Assembly (NCBI GenBank): GCA_902786465.1
Contig: CADACQ010000012.1
Location: 1-64,000, forward strand
DNA: 64,000 bases
Direction of reading: 5' to 3'
Source: an uncultured Eubacteriales bacterium
GTDB lineage: Bacteria; Bacillota; Clostridia; Christensenellales; CAG-138
The notes under the pieces are model-generated. The model was given only the letters and a program-made list of their open reading frames with translations. It had not been told where the DNA came from and did not search any database. Both the position numbers and the translations under genes were made by a program. Positions within the stretch are counted from its first letter, which is position 1. Each line of letters begins with the position of its first letter. Shown piece by piece: positions 44,577 to 53,974 of this stretch.

Positions 44577-45257
44577 GTGAAGAACAGGCTTTTTGTTTTG
44601 CTTTTGGCCCTCCTCCTGGGCTGCGCCCGGACCGTGGACGCGCCCGCGCGGGAGCCCCTGCCCACGGCGGGCCGGTGGTACGTGATCGTGGACGCGGGCC
44701 ACGGAGGCTTCGACGCCGGGGCCTCCGGCACGGACACGGGGGTGAAGGAGAGCGATCTCAATCTGAAGGTGGCCCTGCTGGTCCAGGGGGCCCTGGAGGA
44801 CGCGGGGGTGCGGGTGCTCATGACCCGGACCGGCGAGGGGGCCCTGGGGGACACCAAGCGGGAGGACATGGCCCGGCGGGGGCAGCTGCTGCAGACGGAG
44901 GGCGCGGACGCGGCGGTGTCCATCCACATGAACAAGTTCTCCGACCGGCGGGTCCAGGGGCCCATGACCTACTACCAGGCGGGGGCGGAGGCGGGCCAGA
45001 GCCTGGCCGCCGCTATTATCGGCAGCCTGACGGAGGCCCTGGCGCTGCCCGAGCGGCTGCCCAACCCCGGCAACAACTTCGTGACCCGGGTGCCTCCCTG
45101 CCCCGCCGCGCTGGTGGAGTGCGGGTTTTTGAGCCACCCCCAGGAGGAGCGGCTGCTGCAGGACGAAGGGTACCAGCAGACGCTGGCGGAAGCCATTGCC
45201 CGGGGCGTGCTGGCGTTTTTGGAAGCAACCGAAGAAGGGACCATGGCTATGCCATGA
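44577..45257 (+). CDS. Lipoprotein N-acetylmuramoyl-L-alanine amidase (CwlD-like)
   Basis: The 226-residue protein is an Amidase_3 zinc enzyme that cleaves the peptide from muramic acid. It begins with KNRLFVLLLALLLGC, a short signal with lipobox LLGC, so the enzyme is membrane-tethered. The catalytic region has VIVDAGHGGFDAGASG, ESDLNLKVALLV, VSIHMNKF and LVECGFLSHPQEERLL. These match the spore-cortex amidase CwlD group, where it makes muramic lactam; in this lineage a role in vegetative wall turnover is also possible. GTG 44577 is the only start that keeps the signal peptide. No clear ribosome binding site is present. Confidence 0.85.
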   Translation: MKNRLFVLLLALLLGCARTVDAPAREPLPTAGRWYVIVDAGHGGFDAGASGTDTGVKESDLNLKVALLVQGALEDAGVRVLMTRTGEGALGDTKREDMARRGQLLQTEGADAAVSIHMNKFSDRRVQGPMTYYQAGAEAGQSLAAAIIGSLTEALALPERLPNPGNNFVTRVPPCPAALVECGFLSHPQEERLLQDEGYQQTLAEAIARGVLAFLEATEEGTMAMP

Positions 45258-45280
45258 TCCCTTTTATGTTCGTATCCCGA

Positions 45281-46514
45281 TCAACAGGATTCAGTCATGA
45301 TGTCCAGGATCTCCCGGTCCGTGTCGCGCATGCCCTCCCGGGCCATGCGGCCCACGGTGCGGATGGTGTTGTCCACGCCCTTCTTCACGATGCCCTCGCC
45401 GGAGTAGAACTGGTTCTTGCCGTGGGTGTACATCTCGTACCCCATGAGCCCGGCCTCCACGGCCATGGCGATCTTCCCGGCGCAGGAGGGCTTGGCCCCG
45501 TCGCAGACCATGCCGGAGAGAATGGCCAGGGTGTTCACGATGGTGTGGGCGATGACCTCGTACCCGTCCCCATGGAGGTACGCGATGCCCGCCGCCGCCC
45601 CGCAGCCCGCGCTGACAGCGCCGCAGAAGGCGGAAAGCCGCCCGATGCTGGTCTTCTGATGGATGGTGACCAGGTTCGACACCACCAGGGCCCGAAGGAG
45701 CTTTTCCCGGCCCACCTTCAATTCCTTCGCGTACTCGATGACGGGGAGGCTGGCCGTCATGCCCTGGTTCCCGCTGCCGGAGACGATGACCACCGGCATC
45801 TCGCAGCCGCTCATGGGCCTCGAGCAGGGTCTGGCCGATGCGGGCGCCCCAGCTATGGGTGAGCCCCTCCTGGGAGATGGCGGTGTTGTAGGCGATCTGT
45901 CGCTCCAGCACCACCTCCACGTCGAACAGGTCCACGCGGTCCGCGAAGTCGATGATCCGCTCCACGCTCAAAAGATCGTATTCCGGCTCCTCCTCGGCCT
46001 CCTCCGCCCCGCAGGCCCCCTCCAAAGCGAAGAGGCAGGCCCCGTTCTTCTCGATGCGGGTGATGTTGGTGTGGAGATCCTCGATGACCACCCGAGCACT
46101 GTCGGCCCCGGCCCAAACGGTGACGGCGATATAGAACACCTTGTCCCCGGGGTAGGGCACCACCTCGATGGGGTGGCTGTCCCGGTAGGCGCGGATGGCC
46201 TCCCGGTCCTTTTCGGCCACGTGGGAGATCACCTGCAGCTGCACGTTCGGGTCCCCTGCCACCAGCCCCGCGGCCGCCGCGGCCTCGATGCCCCTGAGAT
46301 ACCCGGTGTTGGGCACCACCACGCTCTTCACGTTCTTGATGATGTTCCCGCTGCACTCCACCCGGCACCGTTCCGGCAGGGCCCCCAGGGCCTGGCGGGC
46401 CTTGGCTGCCCCGTAAGCGATGGCGATGGGCTCCGTACAGCCCGTGGCGGGGATCAGCTCCGCCTCCAGGATACGAATATACGCCGAATAGGCAGGATCG
46501 GTCCGATCGAACAT
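45281..46514 (-). pseudogene. UPF0597/L-cysteine desulfidase family gene with internal deletion and frameshift
   Basis: The family uses an Fe-S cluster to act on L-serine or L-cysteine-like substrates. The first 233 or so codons (ATG 46514, AAGGAGG upstream) are intact, including EAELIPATGCTEPIAIAYG, ECSGNIIKNVKSV and GLTHSWGARIGQTLLEA. At 45814-45815 the frame changes to MSGCEMPVVIVSGSGNQGM and continues through MVCDGAKPSCAGKI to the stop at 45281. From memory of the family, the segment preceding SGCEMPVV (usually ending in AAASDARM) is missing, perhaps some 25-40 codons. As written, neither half forms a complete enzyme. The original function, L-cysteine or L-serine breakdown, is inferred. 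Confidence 0.82.
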
Positions 46515-46547
46515 AGCGACCTCCTTACGCTTCACCACATGAAACAG

Positions 46548-46570
46548 GAGAGGGGTCGCCTCTCCTGCCG
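46548..46570 (-). terminator. Hairpin after copZ
   Basis: AGGAGAGG and CCTCTCCT form an 8-bp stem downstream of copZ on the minus strand. The run after it (gtttcatg) is not T-rich, so termination would be weak. Confidence 0.45.
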
Positions 46571-46582
46571 ATGTTCCGCTGT

Positions 46583-46786
46583 TCAGATGACTTTGAAGCC
46601 CGCGCCTTCCACCGCCTTGGCGATGACCTCCAGGGGCAGGTCCTCCTTCAGGACCAGGGCCACTTCCTTGGTCACGTGGTCAGCCTTGCAGCTCTCCACC
46701 TGGGGCAGGGCCTCCAGGACCCGCTGGAGCCGGGCGGAACAACCGCCGCACCTCATGCCGTCCACCTTGAGATTCAGTTCCTTCAT
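46583..46786 (-). CDS. copZ: Copper chaperone, HMA domain
   Basis: This 67-residue protein is a single heavy-metal-associated domain with the metal site GMRCGGCSARL (C13 and C16) and the ferredoxin-like fold pattern up to EGAGFKVI. It would carry Cu(I) to CopA in the cytoplasm. It is preceded by its own promoter with a CsoR-like site, and GGAGGATAC lies before the ATG. It follows copA in the same direction and forms a copper-resistance set with copA and csoR. Confidence 0.9.
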   Translation of the reverse strand: MKELNLKVDGMRCGGCSARLQRVLEALPQVESCKADHVTKEVALVLKEDLPLEVIAKAVEGAGFKVI

Positions 46787-46815
46787 GCGTGTATCCTCCG
46801 TTGTTTTGTAGTCCT

Positions 46816-46844
46816 ATTGTATACCCCCGGGGCCGTCTCGTCAA
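46816..46844 (-). promoter_or_regulatory. copZ promoter with CsoR-like site in spacer
   Basis: On the minus strand TTGACG (46844-46839) and TACAAT (46821-46816) are 17 bases apart, and the spacer contains CCCCGGGGGTA. The layout matches the copA promoter at 49430, where the palindrome is complete; here one arm is weaker. Copper-responsive control by CsoR is inferred. Confidence 0.7.
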
Positions 46845-46860
46845 CGCCGCCGGGGAGATT

Positions 46861-49386
46861 TCATTCAACGCCGTCCACGATATAGCCGATGGCCTCCACG
46901 GCCTGGGTCAGAGCCTCGTCGCTGACCTCGCCGTCCAAAACCACCCTGGCCGTGCCTGCCTGATGGCTGGCCATGGCCTCCCTAACGCCGGGCACCTTCT
47001 CCAGCGCCCCCTTCACAGCGGCCTCGCAGTGCTCGCACATCATACCGGTGATCCGCACAGTCCTTTCGGCAAAGGCCGACTTCTCCTCCGCTACGACTTG
47101 CTCCGGCAGCGCCACGGGATGCTTCTTGGGCCGGTCCCGCCTGCCGTCGTGCATCTTAAAGAGGTTCAACCGCAGGGCGTTGGTGACCACGCAGAAGCTG
47201 GATAGACTCATGGCCGCGGCCCCAAACATGGGGTCCAGGGCGACGCCGGGGATGAGCCCCGCGGCGATGGGGATGCCGATGCAGTTGTAGAAGAAGGCCC
47301 AGAAGAGGTTTTCGTGGATGTTGCGGAGGGTGGCCCGGCTCAGCCGGATGGCCGCAGGCACGTCCCGAAGGCTGCTCTTCATGAGCACCACGTCTGCCGC
47401 GTCCATAGCTACGTCCGTGCCCGCCCCGATGGCGATGCCCATGTCCGCCCGCATGAGGGCCGGGGCGTCGTTGATGCCGTCGCCCACCATTGCCACCTTG
47501 CCCAGGGCTTTCAGCTCCCGGATCACCTTCTCCTTCCCCTCGGGCAGGACCCCCGCGATGACCCGGTCCACCCCGGCCTGCTGGCCGATGGCCTTGGCCG
47601 TGCGGGGGTTGTCGCCGGTGAGCATGACAACACGTATGCCCATGTCCTGCAGCTCCTTCACCGCCTGGGCGCTGTCCGCCTTCATCACGTCCGCCACGGC
47701 GATGACGCCCAAAAGGCTGTCGTTTTTGGCGAAGAACAGGGGCGTCTTGCCCTGCTCCGCCAAAGCCTCCGCCGCCTGGCGGACGTCCTCCGGCACGGGG
47801 CAGCGGCCCGCAATAAAGGTCAGGTTCCCGCCGGAGAGAACGTCGCCGGAAAGGGTGGCGGTGAGGCCGTTGCCGGGCAGAGCCTCAAAATCCGATACCT
47901 CCGCCGCGGCCAGGCCCAGCTCGTCCCCCTTCTGCAGGATGGCCTTGGCCAAGGGATGTTCGCTCTTCTTCTCTAATGCGTAAGCTAAGGTCAGCAATTC
48001 ATTTTCGCTGACGCCTGCCGCCGGGACCATGTCCGTGACCTTGGGCTCGCCGGTGGTGATGGTGCCCGTCTTGTCGAGGACCACCATGTCCGTCTTCCCC
48101 GTCTCCTCCAGGGATACGGCGTTCTTGAAGAGGATGCCGTTCTTGGCCCCCTTGCCGTTGCCCACCATGATGGCCACCGGGGTAGCGAGCCCCATGGCGC
48201 AGGGGCAGGAGATGACCAGCACGGCGATGGCCCGGCTCAGGGCGAAGGCGAAGGGCCGCCCCAGGGCCAGCCAAACGACGAAGATCACCGCCGCGATGCA
48301 GAGGATGGCGGGCACGAACACGCCGGAGACCCGGTCGGCCACCTTGGCGATGGGGGCCTTGGTGGCGGCGGCGTCGCTGACCATGTGGATGATCTGGCTC
48401 AGGGTGGTGTCCTCCCCCACCCGGGTGGCCCGGCATTTGAGGAAGCCTGATTGATTCACCGTGGCGGCGGACACGCTGTCGCCCTCGGCCTTGTCCACGG
48501 GGATGCTCTCGCCGGTGAGGGCCGCCTCGTTGACGGCGCTGTGGCCCTCCAAAACGACACCGTCCACGGGGATGTTCTCCCCCGGGCGCACCACGAACAG
48601 GTCCCCGGTTTGGACCTCCTCGATGGGCACCTCCGCCTCCTGGCCGTCCCGGACCACCACGGCGGTCTTGGGGGCCAGCTTCATAAGGCTCCGAAGGGCG
48701 TCGGTGGTCTTGCCCTTAGAGCGGGCCTCCAGCATCTTGCCCACGGTGATGAGGGTCAGGATCATGGCGGCTGACTCGAAGTAGAAGCTGTCCATGAGGG
48801 CCATGGTCCGCGCCTCGTCCCCCTTGACCACGGCGTCGGTCATGAGGAACAGCACCACCGTGCTGTACGCGAAGGAGACCCCGGAGCCCATGGCCACCAG
48901 GGTGTCCATGTTGGGCGCGCCGTGGCGGAGGCTCGTGAAGCCGCTGACGAAGAACTTTTTGTTGATGAGCAGGATGACGGCGGACAGGACCATCTGAACG
49001 AGGCCCATGGCCACATGGTTCCCCTCGAACCACGCCGGGATAGGCCAACCCCACATATGGTGGCCCATGGAGAAATACATGAGGATGAGCAGAAAGCCCA
49101 GGGACCACAAAAGCCGCTTCTTCAGCACCGGCGTCTCCCGATCCTTCAGGGCCTCCTCCTCGGCGGCGTGGTCCACCTTCTTCGCCGCGCCTTTCTCGGC
49201 GCAGCCGTAGCCCGCCGCCTCCACGGCCGCGATGATCTTCTCCGGGGCCACGTCCCCCTCCACGCCCATGGAGTTGGTCAAAAGGCTCACCGCGCAGGCG
49301 GTGACCCCCTCCACCCCGTTCACGGCCTTCTCCACCCGGGCGCTGCAGGCCGCGCAGCTCATGCCCGTCACGTCGTATTGCTTCAT
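46861..49386 (-). CDS. copA: Copper-exporting P1B-type ATPase CopA
   Basis: CopA pumps Cu(I) out of the cytoplasm. The 841-residue protein has an N-terminal HMA domain ([11 protein letters not shown]10/C13) and eight membrane helices. The transmembrane metal site is [12 protein letters not shown]. The actuator loop has [10 protein letters not shown], the phosphorylation site is [10 protein letters not shown], and the ATP-binding and hinge motifs are EHPLA and [11 protein letters not shown]. Unusually, a second HMA domain lies at the C-terminus ([10 protein letters not shown]), after the last helix. ATG 49386 has GGAAGGG upstream; the longer frame has no ribosome site. It is expressed from a CsoR-type promoter. 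Confidence 0.95.
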   Translation of the reverse strand: MKQYDVTGMSCAACSARVEKAVNGVEGVTACAVSLLTNSMGVEGDVAPEKIIAAVEAAGYGCAEKGAAKKVDHAAEEEALKDRETPVLKKRLLWSLGFLLILMYFSMGHHMWGWPIPAWFEGNHVAMGLVQMVLSAVILLINKKFFVSGFTSLRHGAPNMDTLVAMGSGVSFAYSTVVLFLMTDAVVKGDEARTMALMDSFYFESAAMILTLITVGKMLEARSKGKTTDALRSLMKLAPKTAVVVRDGQEAEVPIEEVQTGDLFVVRPGENIPVDGVVLEGHSAVNEAALTGESIPVDKAEGDSVSAATVNQSGFLKCRATRVGEDTTLSQIIHMVSDAAATKAPIAKVADRVSGVFVPAILCIAAVIFVVWLALGRPFAFALSRAIAVLVISCPCAMGLATPVAIMVGNGKGAKNGILFKNAVSLEETGKTDMVVLDKTGTITTGEPKVTDMVPAAGVSENELLTLAYALEKKSEHPLAKAILQKGDELGLAAAEVSDFEALPGNGLTATLSGDVLSGGNLTFIAGRCPVPEDVRQAAEALAEQGKTPLFFAKNDSLLGVIAVADVMKADSAQAVKELQDMGIRVVMLTGDNPRTAKAIGQQAGVDRVIAGVLPEGKEKVIRELKALGKVAMVGDGINDAPALMRADMGIAIGAGTDVAMDAADVVLMKSSLRDVPAAIRLSRATLRNIHENLFWAFFYNCIGIPIAAGLIPGVALDPMFGAAAMSLSSFCVVTNALRLNLFKMHDGRRDRPKKHPVALPEQVVAEEKSAFAERTVRITGMMCEHCEAAVKGALEKVPGVREAMASHQAGTARVVLDGEVSDEALTQAVEAIGYIVDGVE

Positions 49387-49429
49387 AGCCCTTCCTTTTC
49401 CGCGGTCCATGCCGCCTCTCGATGCCCCT

Positions 49430-49458
49430 ATAGTATACCCATAGGGGGTATATGTCAA
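49430..49458 (-). promoter_or_regulatory. copA promoter with CsoR-type operator
   Basis: On the minus strand TTGACA (49458-49453) and TACTAT (49435-49430) are 17 bases apart. The spacer is a near-perfect palindrome, TATACCCCC-TAT-GGGTATA, matching the GC-centred operators of CsoR repressors. CsoR bound there would block RNA polymerase; Cu(I) would release it. Confidence 0.85.
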
Positions 49459-49462
49459 CCCG

Positions 49463-49489
49463 GAAAAAGCCGGTCCTGTCCGGACCGGC
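49463..49489 (-). terminator. Intrinsic terminator of csoR
   Basis: GCCGGTCC (49469-49476) and GGACCGGC (49482-49489) form an 8-bp stem followed on the minus strand by TTTTTCC. It separates csoR from the copA promoter, so copA has independent control. Confidence 0.88.
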
Positions 49490-49495
49490 CTGAAT

Positions 49496-49801
49496 TCATT
49501 TCATCAGCTTCTGCAGGGTGTCCATGAGCTCGTCGATGACTTCGTCGTGCCCGGCGCGGATATCGTCGGCAACGCAGGTGCGGATATGGTTCCCCAGCAG
49601 CTCCCGATCGAAGGCGCTGAGGGCTGCGGACACCGCCGCACTCTGGATCAGGATGTCCGTGCAGTAGGCCCCCTTCTCCACCATGGCCCGGATGCCCCGG
49701 ACCTGGCCCTCGATGCGGCTCAGCCGGTGGATCAAACTCCGGTATTCCTCCTCGGTGCGCGCCTTGGTCTTGCCTGTGCAGCAGCATTCCTTCTCTTCCA
49801 T
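49496..49801 (-). CDS. csoR: Copper-sensing transcriptional repressor CsoR
   Basis: This 101-residue helical repressor of the CsoR/RcnR (DUF156) family has the Cu(I) ligands C-x-H/C type: the cysteine in [10 protein letters not shown], and H and C in GNHIRTCV. The DNA-facing basic helix is [19 protein letters not shown]. The N-terminus carries an extra CCC ([10 protein letters not shown]), which could bind copper as well. ATG 49801 is chosen because it has AAGGA upstream and gives family length. It is upstream of copA in the same direction. Confidence 0.93.
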   Translation of the reverse strand: MEEKECCCTGKTKARTEEEYRSLIHRLSRIEGQVRGIRAMVEKGAYCTDILIQSAAVSAALSAFDRELLGNHIRTCVADDIRAGHDEVIDELMDTLQKLMK

Positions 49802-49857
49802 GGTCCTTGTCCTCGTTCTCTTCGTTTGTATGAACATATCACAGGCGTTTTTCCCTG

Positions 49858-52678
49858 TCAACGGTCTTTCCGCGGGTCGGTCGATCCTTTCCGCCGCTTC
49901 TTTTGGATCTGCCGGATCAAGGTGATCACCAGGCCGACGAGGATAGCGACCAAGCTCCCCAGGAACAGCACCGCGGCAAAGACCAGCGCTCGCCTGTTCT
50001 CCGGGAGCGGCGGCGTGGGAGCTGGCATCGCTGGGGCAGCGGCGTTTGGCAGCCGGAGCGGCGCCTCTCCATCACCCACCACCTGGGGCGGCTCCGGCGT
50101 CTCGGGCGGAGTCGGGGCCGGCGTGGCTGTTGGCGTGGGAGACGGGGTCACCGTGGGCGTTGGGGTGGGCGTCACTGTTGGTGCAGGCGTGGGCGTTTTT
50201 GTCACCGCCGGAGTCCGCCTGGGAGTCGGCGTCACCGTGGGAGACGCCGTAGGCGTCGGGGACGGTGTTGCCGTCGGTGTAGGTGACGGCGTCGCTGAGG
50301 GTGTTGGGGATGGAGTGGCAGTTGGTGTAGGCGATGGTGTATCCGTAGACGTTGGGGATGGCGTCGCCGTGGGTGTAGGCGACGGTGAATCCGTGGGCGT
50401 TGGGGACGGCGTCGCTGTCGGTGTGGCCGTCGGTGTTAGAGACGGGGTCACTGTAGGCGTGGGAGACGGTGTTGCCGTCGGTGTAGGCGACGGCGTTGCA
50501 GTCGGTGTAGGCGTGGGCGTAGGCGTTGCCGTGGTTGTCGGCGTCGGTGTCGCGGTCGGTGTAGGAGACGGCGTTGCAGTAGGTGTAGGCGACGGCGTTG
50601 CAGTAGGTGTAGGCGACGGTGTAGCTGTCGGTGTAGGCGACGGCGTCGCTGTCGGTGTTGGCGACGGCGTCGCTGTAGGCGTGGGAGACGGTGTTGCCGT
50701 CGGTGTAGGTGACGGCGTCGCTGTCGGTGTTGGCGACGGCGTCGCTGTCGGTGTTGGCGACGGCGTCGCTGTAGGCGTGGGAGATGGTGTTGCCGTCGGT
50801 GTAGGTGATGGCGTCGCTGTCGGTGTAGGCGTGGGCGTAGGCGTTGACGTGGTTGTCGGCGTCGGCGTCGCGGTCGGTGTTGGAGACGGCGTTGCAGTAG
50901 GCGTCGGTGACGGTGTGGCCGTCGGTGTAGGCGACGGCGTAGCTGTCGGTGTTGGAGACGGCGTTGCTGTCGGTGTTGGCGACGGCGTAGCTGTAGGCGT
51001 CGGTGACGGTGTGGCCGTCGGTGTAGGCGACGGCGTAGCTGTCGGTGTAGGCGTGGGCGTAGGCGTTGCCGTGGTTGTCGGCGACGGCGTCGCTGTCGGT
51101 GTTGGCGACGGCGTCGCTGTAGGCGTCGGTGTTGCTGTCGGTGTTGGCGACGGCGTTGCTGTCGGTGTTGGCGACGGCGTCGCTGTAGGCGTCGGTGACG
51201 GTGTGGCCGTCGGTGTAGGCGACGGCGTAGCTGTCGGTGTAGCCGTGGGCGTAGGCTGTCGGTGTTGGAGACGGCGTCGCGGTAGGTGTTGGCGTCGGCG
51301 TAGCTGTCGGTGTAGGCGACGGTGTTGCTGTCGGTGTTGGCGACGGCGTCGCTGTCGGTGTTGGCGACGGCGTCGCTGTAGGCGTCGGTGACGGTGTGGC
51401 CGTCGGTGTAGGCGACGGCGTAGCTGTCGGTGTAGCCGTGGGCGTAGGCTTTGGCGTAGGGGTGAAGGTCGGCCGCGGCGTGGACGTCGGCGTGGCCGTA
51501 GGCTTGGGCGTAGAGGTAGGTGCCGCTGTGGGTTTCGGCGTAGCGCTGGGAGAGGGCGTCGGTGACGGGGTGCTGGTAGGTATAGCCGTCGGCTGTGGCG
51601 TGTAAGTGGGCGCAGTCGTCGGTGTGGGCGTAGGCGAAGGTACGGCGGTCGGATTCGGCGTTGGCCGTGCGGTCGGGGTAACGGTAGGCCCTGCCGTAGG
51701 CGAAGGCACGGCGGTAGGCCCGACGGTCGGCGAGGGACTGGCGGTGGGCTTCAGCGTCGGCGAAGGGGTCGGCCCTGTGGTGGGCGATGGGGAAGCGGTG
51801 GGAGATACGGTGGGACCGGCCGTCGGCACAGAGGTAGGTGCCGTCGTAGGCGCCGACGTGGGACTGGCGGTGGGCTTTGGCGTGGGTGTTGGCGTAGGCG
51901 TGGGGGTAGGCGTAGGCGTGGGTGTTGGCGTGGGCGTTGGCGTAGGGGTAGGCGTCGGTGTAGGGGTTGGCGTCGGTGTAGGGGTTGGCGTGGGTGTTGG
52001 CGTAGGGGTAGGCGTCGGTGTAGGGGTAGGCGTCGGTGTAGGGGTAGGCGTCGGCGTTGGCGTAGGCGTAGGCGTCGGTGTAGGGGTTGGCGTGGGTGTT
52101 GGTGTAGGTGTGGGCGAAGGCGTGGGGGCAGATGTGGGGGTCGGCGTGGGTGTGGCCACGGGCTGGATGGACGCGCCCAGGATGATCCGGCCCCGAATGT
52201 TGGCGGAGAGGACGCCGGTGACGATCAGAAGCTGATCGTCCCCATAGGCGCCCAGGGAAAGCTGTATGTTGGCGACTTCAAACGCAGCCTTGGTGGCCCG
52301 GACCTGGACCCGGACCGCCATCAGCCCGTCCCCCAGCTGATCCATGGTGGCGGAGATAGGCGACGGCAGGTTTTGGGTGCCGGAAATATCCACGATCATG
52401 GCGTCGATGAGCTCCGGGATGTGGTAGCCCGCCTGGTTCAGGGTCATGGACTCGCCGGACACGGTGATCACCGTGCCCACCCGAACCGCGGCCATCTGGT
52501 CCGGGTCGTTGGTGCTGTCCAAAAAGGCCAGGAGGCCCCGGCTGCCGCTTTGCAGATACGCTTCTTTCCCGCTGCGATAAGTGACCACGCCGGTGAAGCT
52601 GCTCTCCGCCGTCGCAGCATAAAAAGGGAGCCCTGTCAATACCAGCAGCACCGCCAACAGGACCCCGATCCGCTTCAT
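49858..52678 (-). CDS. Giant Pro/Thr-repeat membrane-anchored surface protein (frameshifted in repeat)
   Basis: The N-terminus (from ATG 52678) has a signal peptide ending YAATAESS, then an OB-like beta domain of about 160 residues ([36 protein letters not shown]). A low-complexity Pro/Thr/Ala/Ser region of more than 600 residues follows, made from 6-base units. The C-terminus, in another phase, has a membrane helix ([20 protein letters not shown]) and KKRRKGS, as expected for a wall-spanning stalk. The phase changes near 51257, where one extra T breaks the hexamer; upstream reads TATPSPTP, downstream reads [11 protein letters not shown]. Restoring one base joins head and anchor in one reading frame of about 940 codons. 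Function unknown; the repeat is the longest of several Pro/Thr linkers in this window. Confidence 0.75.
50100..52140 (-). repeat. Hexanucleotide-based coding minisatellite
   Basis: About 2 kb of nearly perfect 6- and 12-base units (on the plus strand gtaggc, gtcggt, gacggc, gttggc) encode the Pro/Thr stalk. Near-identical blocks of about 100 bases recur, for example the gtgggcgtaggcgttgccgtggttgtcggc block at about 50510, 50830 and 51050 (with a variant). Recombination or short-read misassembly could change copy number. Confidence 0.9.
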
Positions 52679-52719
52679 ACCCGACTCCATACAAGAAAGA
52701 GTAGATGTCTTCTTTCGTT

Positions 52720-52748
52720 AGTATATCCCATATCTCGGGGCAATTCAA
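52720..52748 (-). promoter_or_regulatory. Promoter of the Pro/Thr-repeat gene
   Basis: On the minus strand TTGAAT (52748-52743) and TATACT (52725-52720) have 17-bp spacing, about 42 bases before the start at 52678. Confidence 0.65.
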
Positions 52749-52784
52749 CAAGTCCGGGGAAAGGGACGCGTATTTTTCTCGCCC

Positions 52785-52813
52785 TTGTCATCCCTCGTCT
52801 CCTGTGATAGGAT
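52785..52813 (+). promoter_or_regulatory. Promoter of the small gene at 52843
   Basis: TTGTCA (52785-52790) and TAGGAT (52808-52813) are 17 bases apart, with a 30-base leader containing GGGAGG. Confidence 0.65.
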
Positions 52814-52842
52814 ACAACCATAGAAAAGTATGGGAGGCGGGT

Positions 52843-53070
52843 ATGAACTGGCCCTGGAAGAAACAAAAAAAGGCCCCCGCGGAGGCCTACGATCGGGACG
52901 CTCTGGAGCCGGTGATCCGCAGCAGCATCTGCACGGGAGAGAAGGTGGCCGGGTTCCGGGAGAAGGAAGGGGGCCGGTTCCGGGAGGTGGCCCTGATCCG
53001 CACCCCGGCGGACCTGGAAGCCTTCAAGCGCAAGTACGGCATCACGGAGGATATCCCCACCATCTATTGA
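52843..53070 (+). CDS. Small unknown protein
   Basis: The 75-residue protein (MNWPWKKQKKAPAEAYDRD, then EPVIRSSICTGEKVAGFREK, and FKRKYGITEDIPTIY) is charged and has no signal or membrane helix. I do not recognise it by name, though the GITEDIPTIY-type end is seen in short conserved Clostridia proteins. A clear promoter, a good ribosome site and a strong terminator support a real single-gene transcript. Confidence 0.7.
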   Translation: MNWPWKKQKKAPAEAYDRDALEPVIRSSICTGEKVAGFREKEGGRFREVALIRTPADLEAFKRKYGITEDIPTIY

Positions 53071-53079
53071 ACCATTCCC

Positions 53080-53114
53080 AAAAAGGAGATCGCCTGCACG
53101 ACGATCTCCTTTTT
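53080..53114. terminator. Bidirectional intrinsic terminator
   Basis: AAAAAGGAGATCG (53080-53092) pairs with CGATCTCCTTTTT (53102-53114) around a 9-base loop. It ends the small gene on the plus strand and the esterase on the minus strand. Confidence 0.92.
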
Positions 53115-53128
53115 CATTCAACAGAAAG

Positions 53129-53881
53129 TCAATCCAGCAAATACGCCATGAACACCGGTATCCGCTGTTCCCAATAGGCCTCGGAGTGCCTGGCGTCGGG
53201 GACGATCCGGGCGTCCACCGCGGCCCCTGCCCGGGTGAGCCACTGGGCGGTGCGGAACACGCCGGTCAAAAAGCCGGTCTTGGGGTCAGCCTCCGCCGTG
53301 CCCATGTCCATATAGATCCGGGTGGACGGCTGGAGCGGGTGCGCCTTCAGCAGCTCCGCCTCGTGGCCCCGGGCCGCCCACAGGCTGGGGGACAGGGCCG
53401 CCGCCCGGGAGAAGGTGCCGTTGTAGGCCACCGCGGCGTACAGAGCCATGAGCCCGCCCATAGAGCTGCCCGCGATGAGGGTATGCTCCCGGTCCGGCAG
53501 GGTGCGGTACTCCCGGTCGATCCGGGGCTTCAATTCGTTCACGAACCAGTCCATGGTCAGCTGGCCCCGGGCCTCGAACATCAGCCTCCCTTTCCACCAG
53601 ATGTCGAAGGGGGTGTATTCGTTCATCCGGTTCTCGCCCTCCGGATTGCATTCCACCGCCACCAGGATCAGGGGGCGCCTGCTCTTTTCCAAATACTGCT
53701 TCATGCCCCAGCTCTTGCCGTAGGTGGCGTGGCTGTCGTAGAACACGTTGTGGCCGTCGAACATATAGAGCACCGGGTACCGTTCGTCGCTCATTTCATA
53801 CCCCTTGGGCGTGTAGATGTACAGCCGCCGGGGCTTCTTCGTGGGCAGGGTGGGGATCTGGATCTTTTCTACGCGGATCAT
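53129..53881 (-). CDS. Putative esterase, alpha/beta hydrolase (IroE/Fes-like)
   Basis: This 250-residue cytoplasmic protein belongs to the putative esterase (PF00756) group. It has YTPKGYEMSDERYPVLYMFDGHN at the start (split as YTPKGYEM and YPVLYMFDGHN), the nucleophile elbow GSSMGG near 145-150, an acidic site in MDMGTAEAD and the histidine in PDARHSEAYW near 235. Relatives hydrolyse siderophore esters or acetylated sugars; no choice can be made here. ATG 53881 has AAGGGAG upstream. It is a single-gene unit between two terminators. Confidence 0.85.
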   Translation of the reverse strand: MIRVEKIQIPTLPTKKPRRLYIYTPKGYEMSDERYPVLYMFDGHNVFYDSHATYGKSWGMKQYLEKSRRPLILVAVECNPEGENRMNEYTPFDIWWKGRLMFEARGQLTMDWFVNELKPRIDREYRTLPDREHTLIAGSSMGGLMALYAAVAYNGTFSRAAALSPSLWAARGHEAELLKAHPLQPSTRIYMDMGTAEADPKTGFLTGVFRTAQWLTRAGAAVDARIVPDARHSEAYWEQRIPVFMAYLLD

Positions 53882-53950
53882 GGGTCTTGCTCCCTTCGTC
53901 GTTTGCACCATTGTAATCCTGCCGCGCCCATCCCGCAAGGGGCCGCAATC

Positions 53951-53972
53951 AAAAAAGCCCTCGAAGGGCTTT
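53951..53972 (-). terminator. Intrinsic terminator of the radical SAM operon
   Basis: AAAGCCCT and AGGGCTTT (53954-53961 with 53965-53972) form a hairpin followed by TTTTTT on the minus strand. It lies just after the radical SAM stop codon. Confidence 0.88.
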
Positions 53973-53974
53973 CT

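Noticed and set aside
49547-51391. Long Val/Gly-rich open frame on the plus strand over the repeat gene
   Set aside because: It is the complement of the hexanucleotide Pro/Thr repeat; all frames stay open there, and it runs through csoR on the other strand.
50100-52140. CRISPR array
   Set aside because: Units are 6-12 bases without spacers and lie in a coding sequence.
51606-52235. Plus-strand Gly/Val repeat frame
   Set aside because: Same cause as above: antisense of the Pro/Thr stalk.
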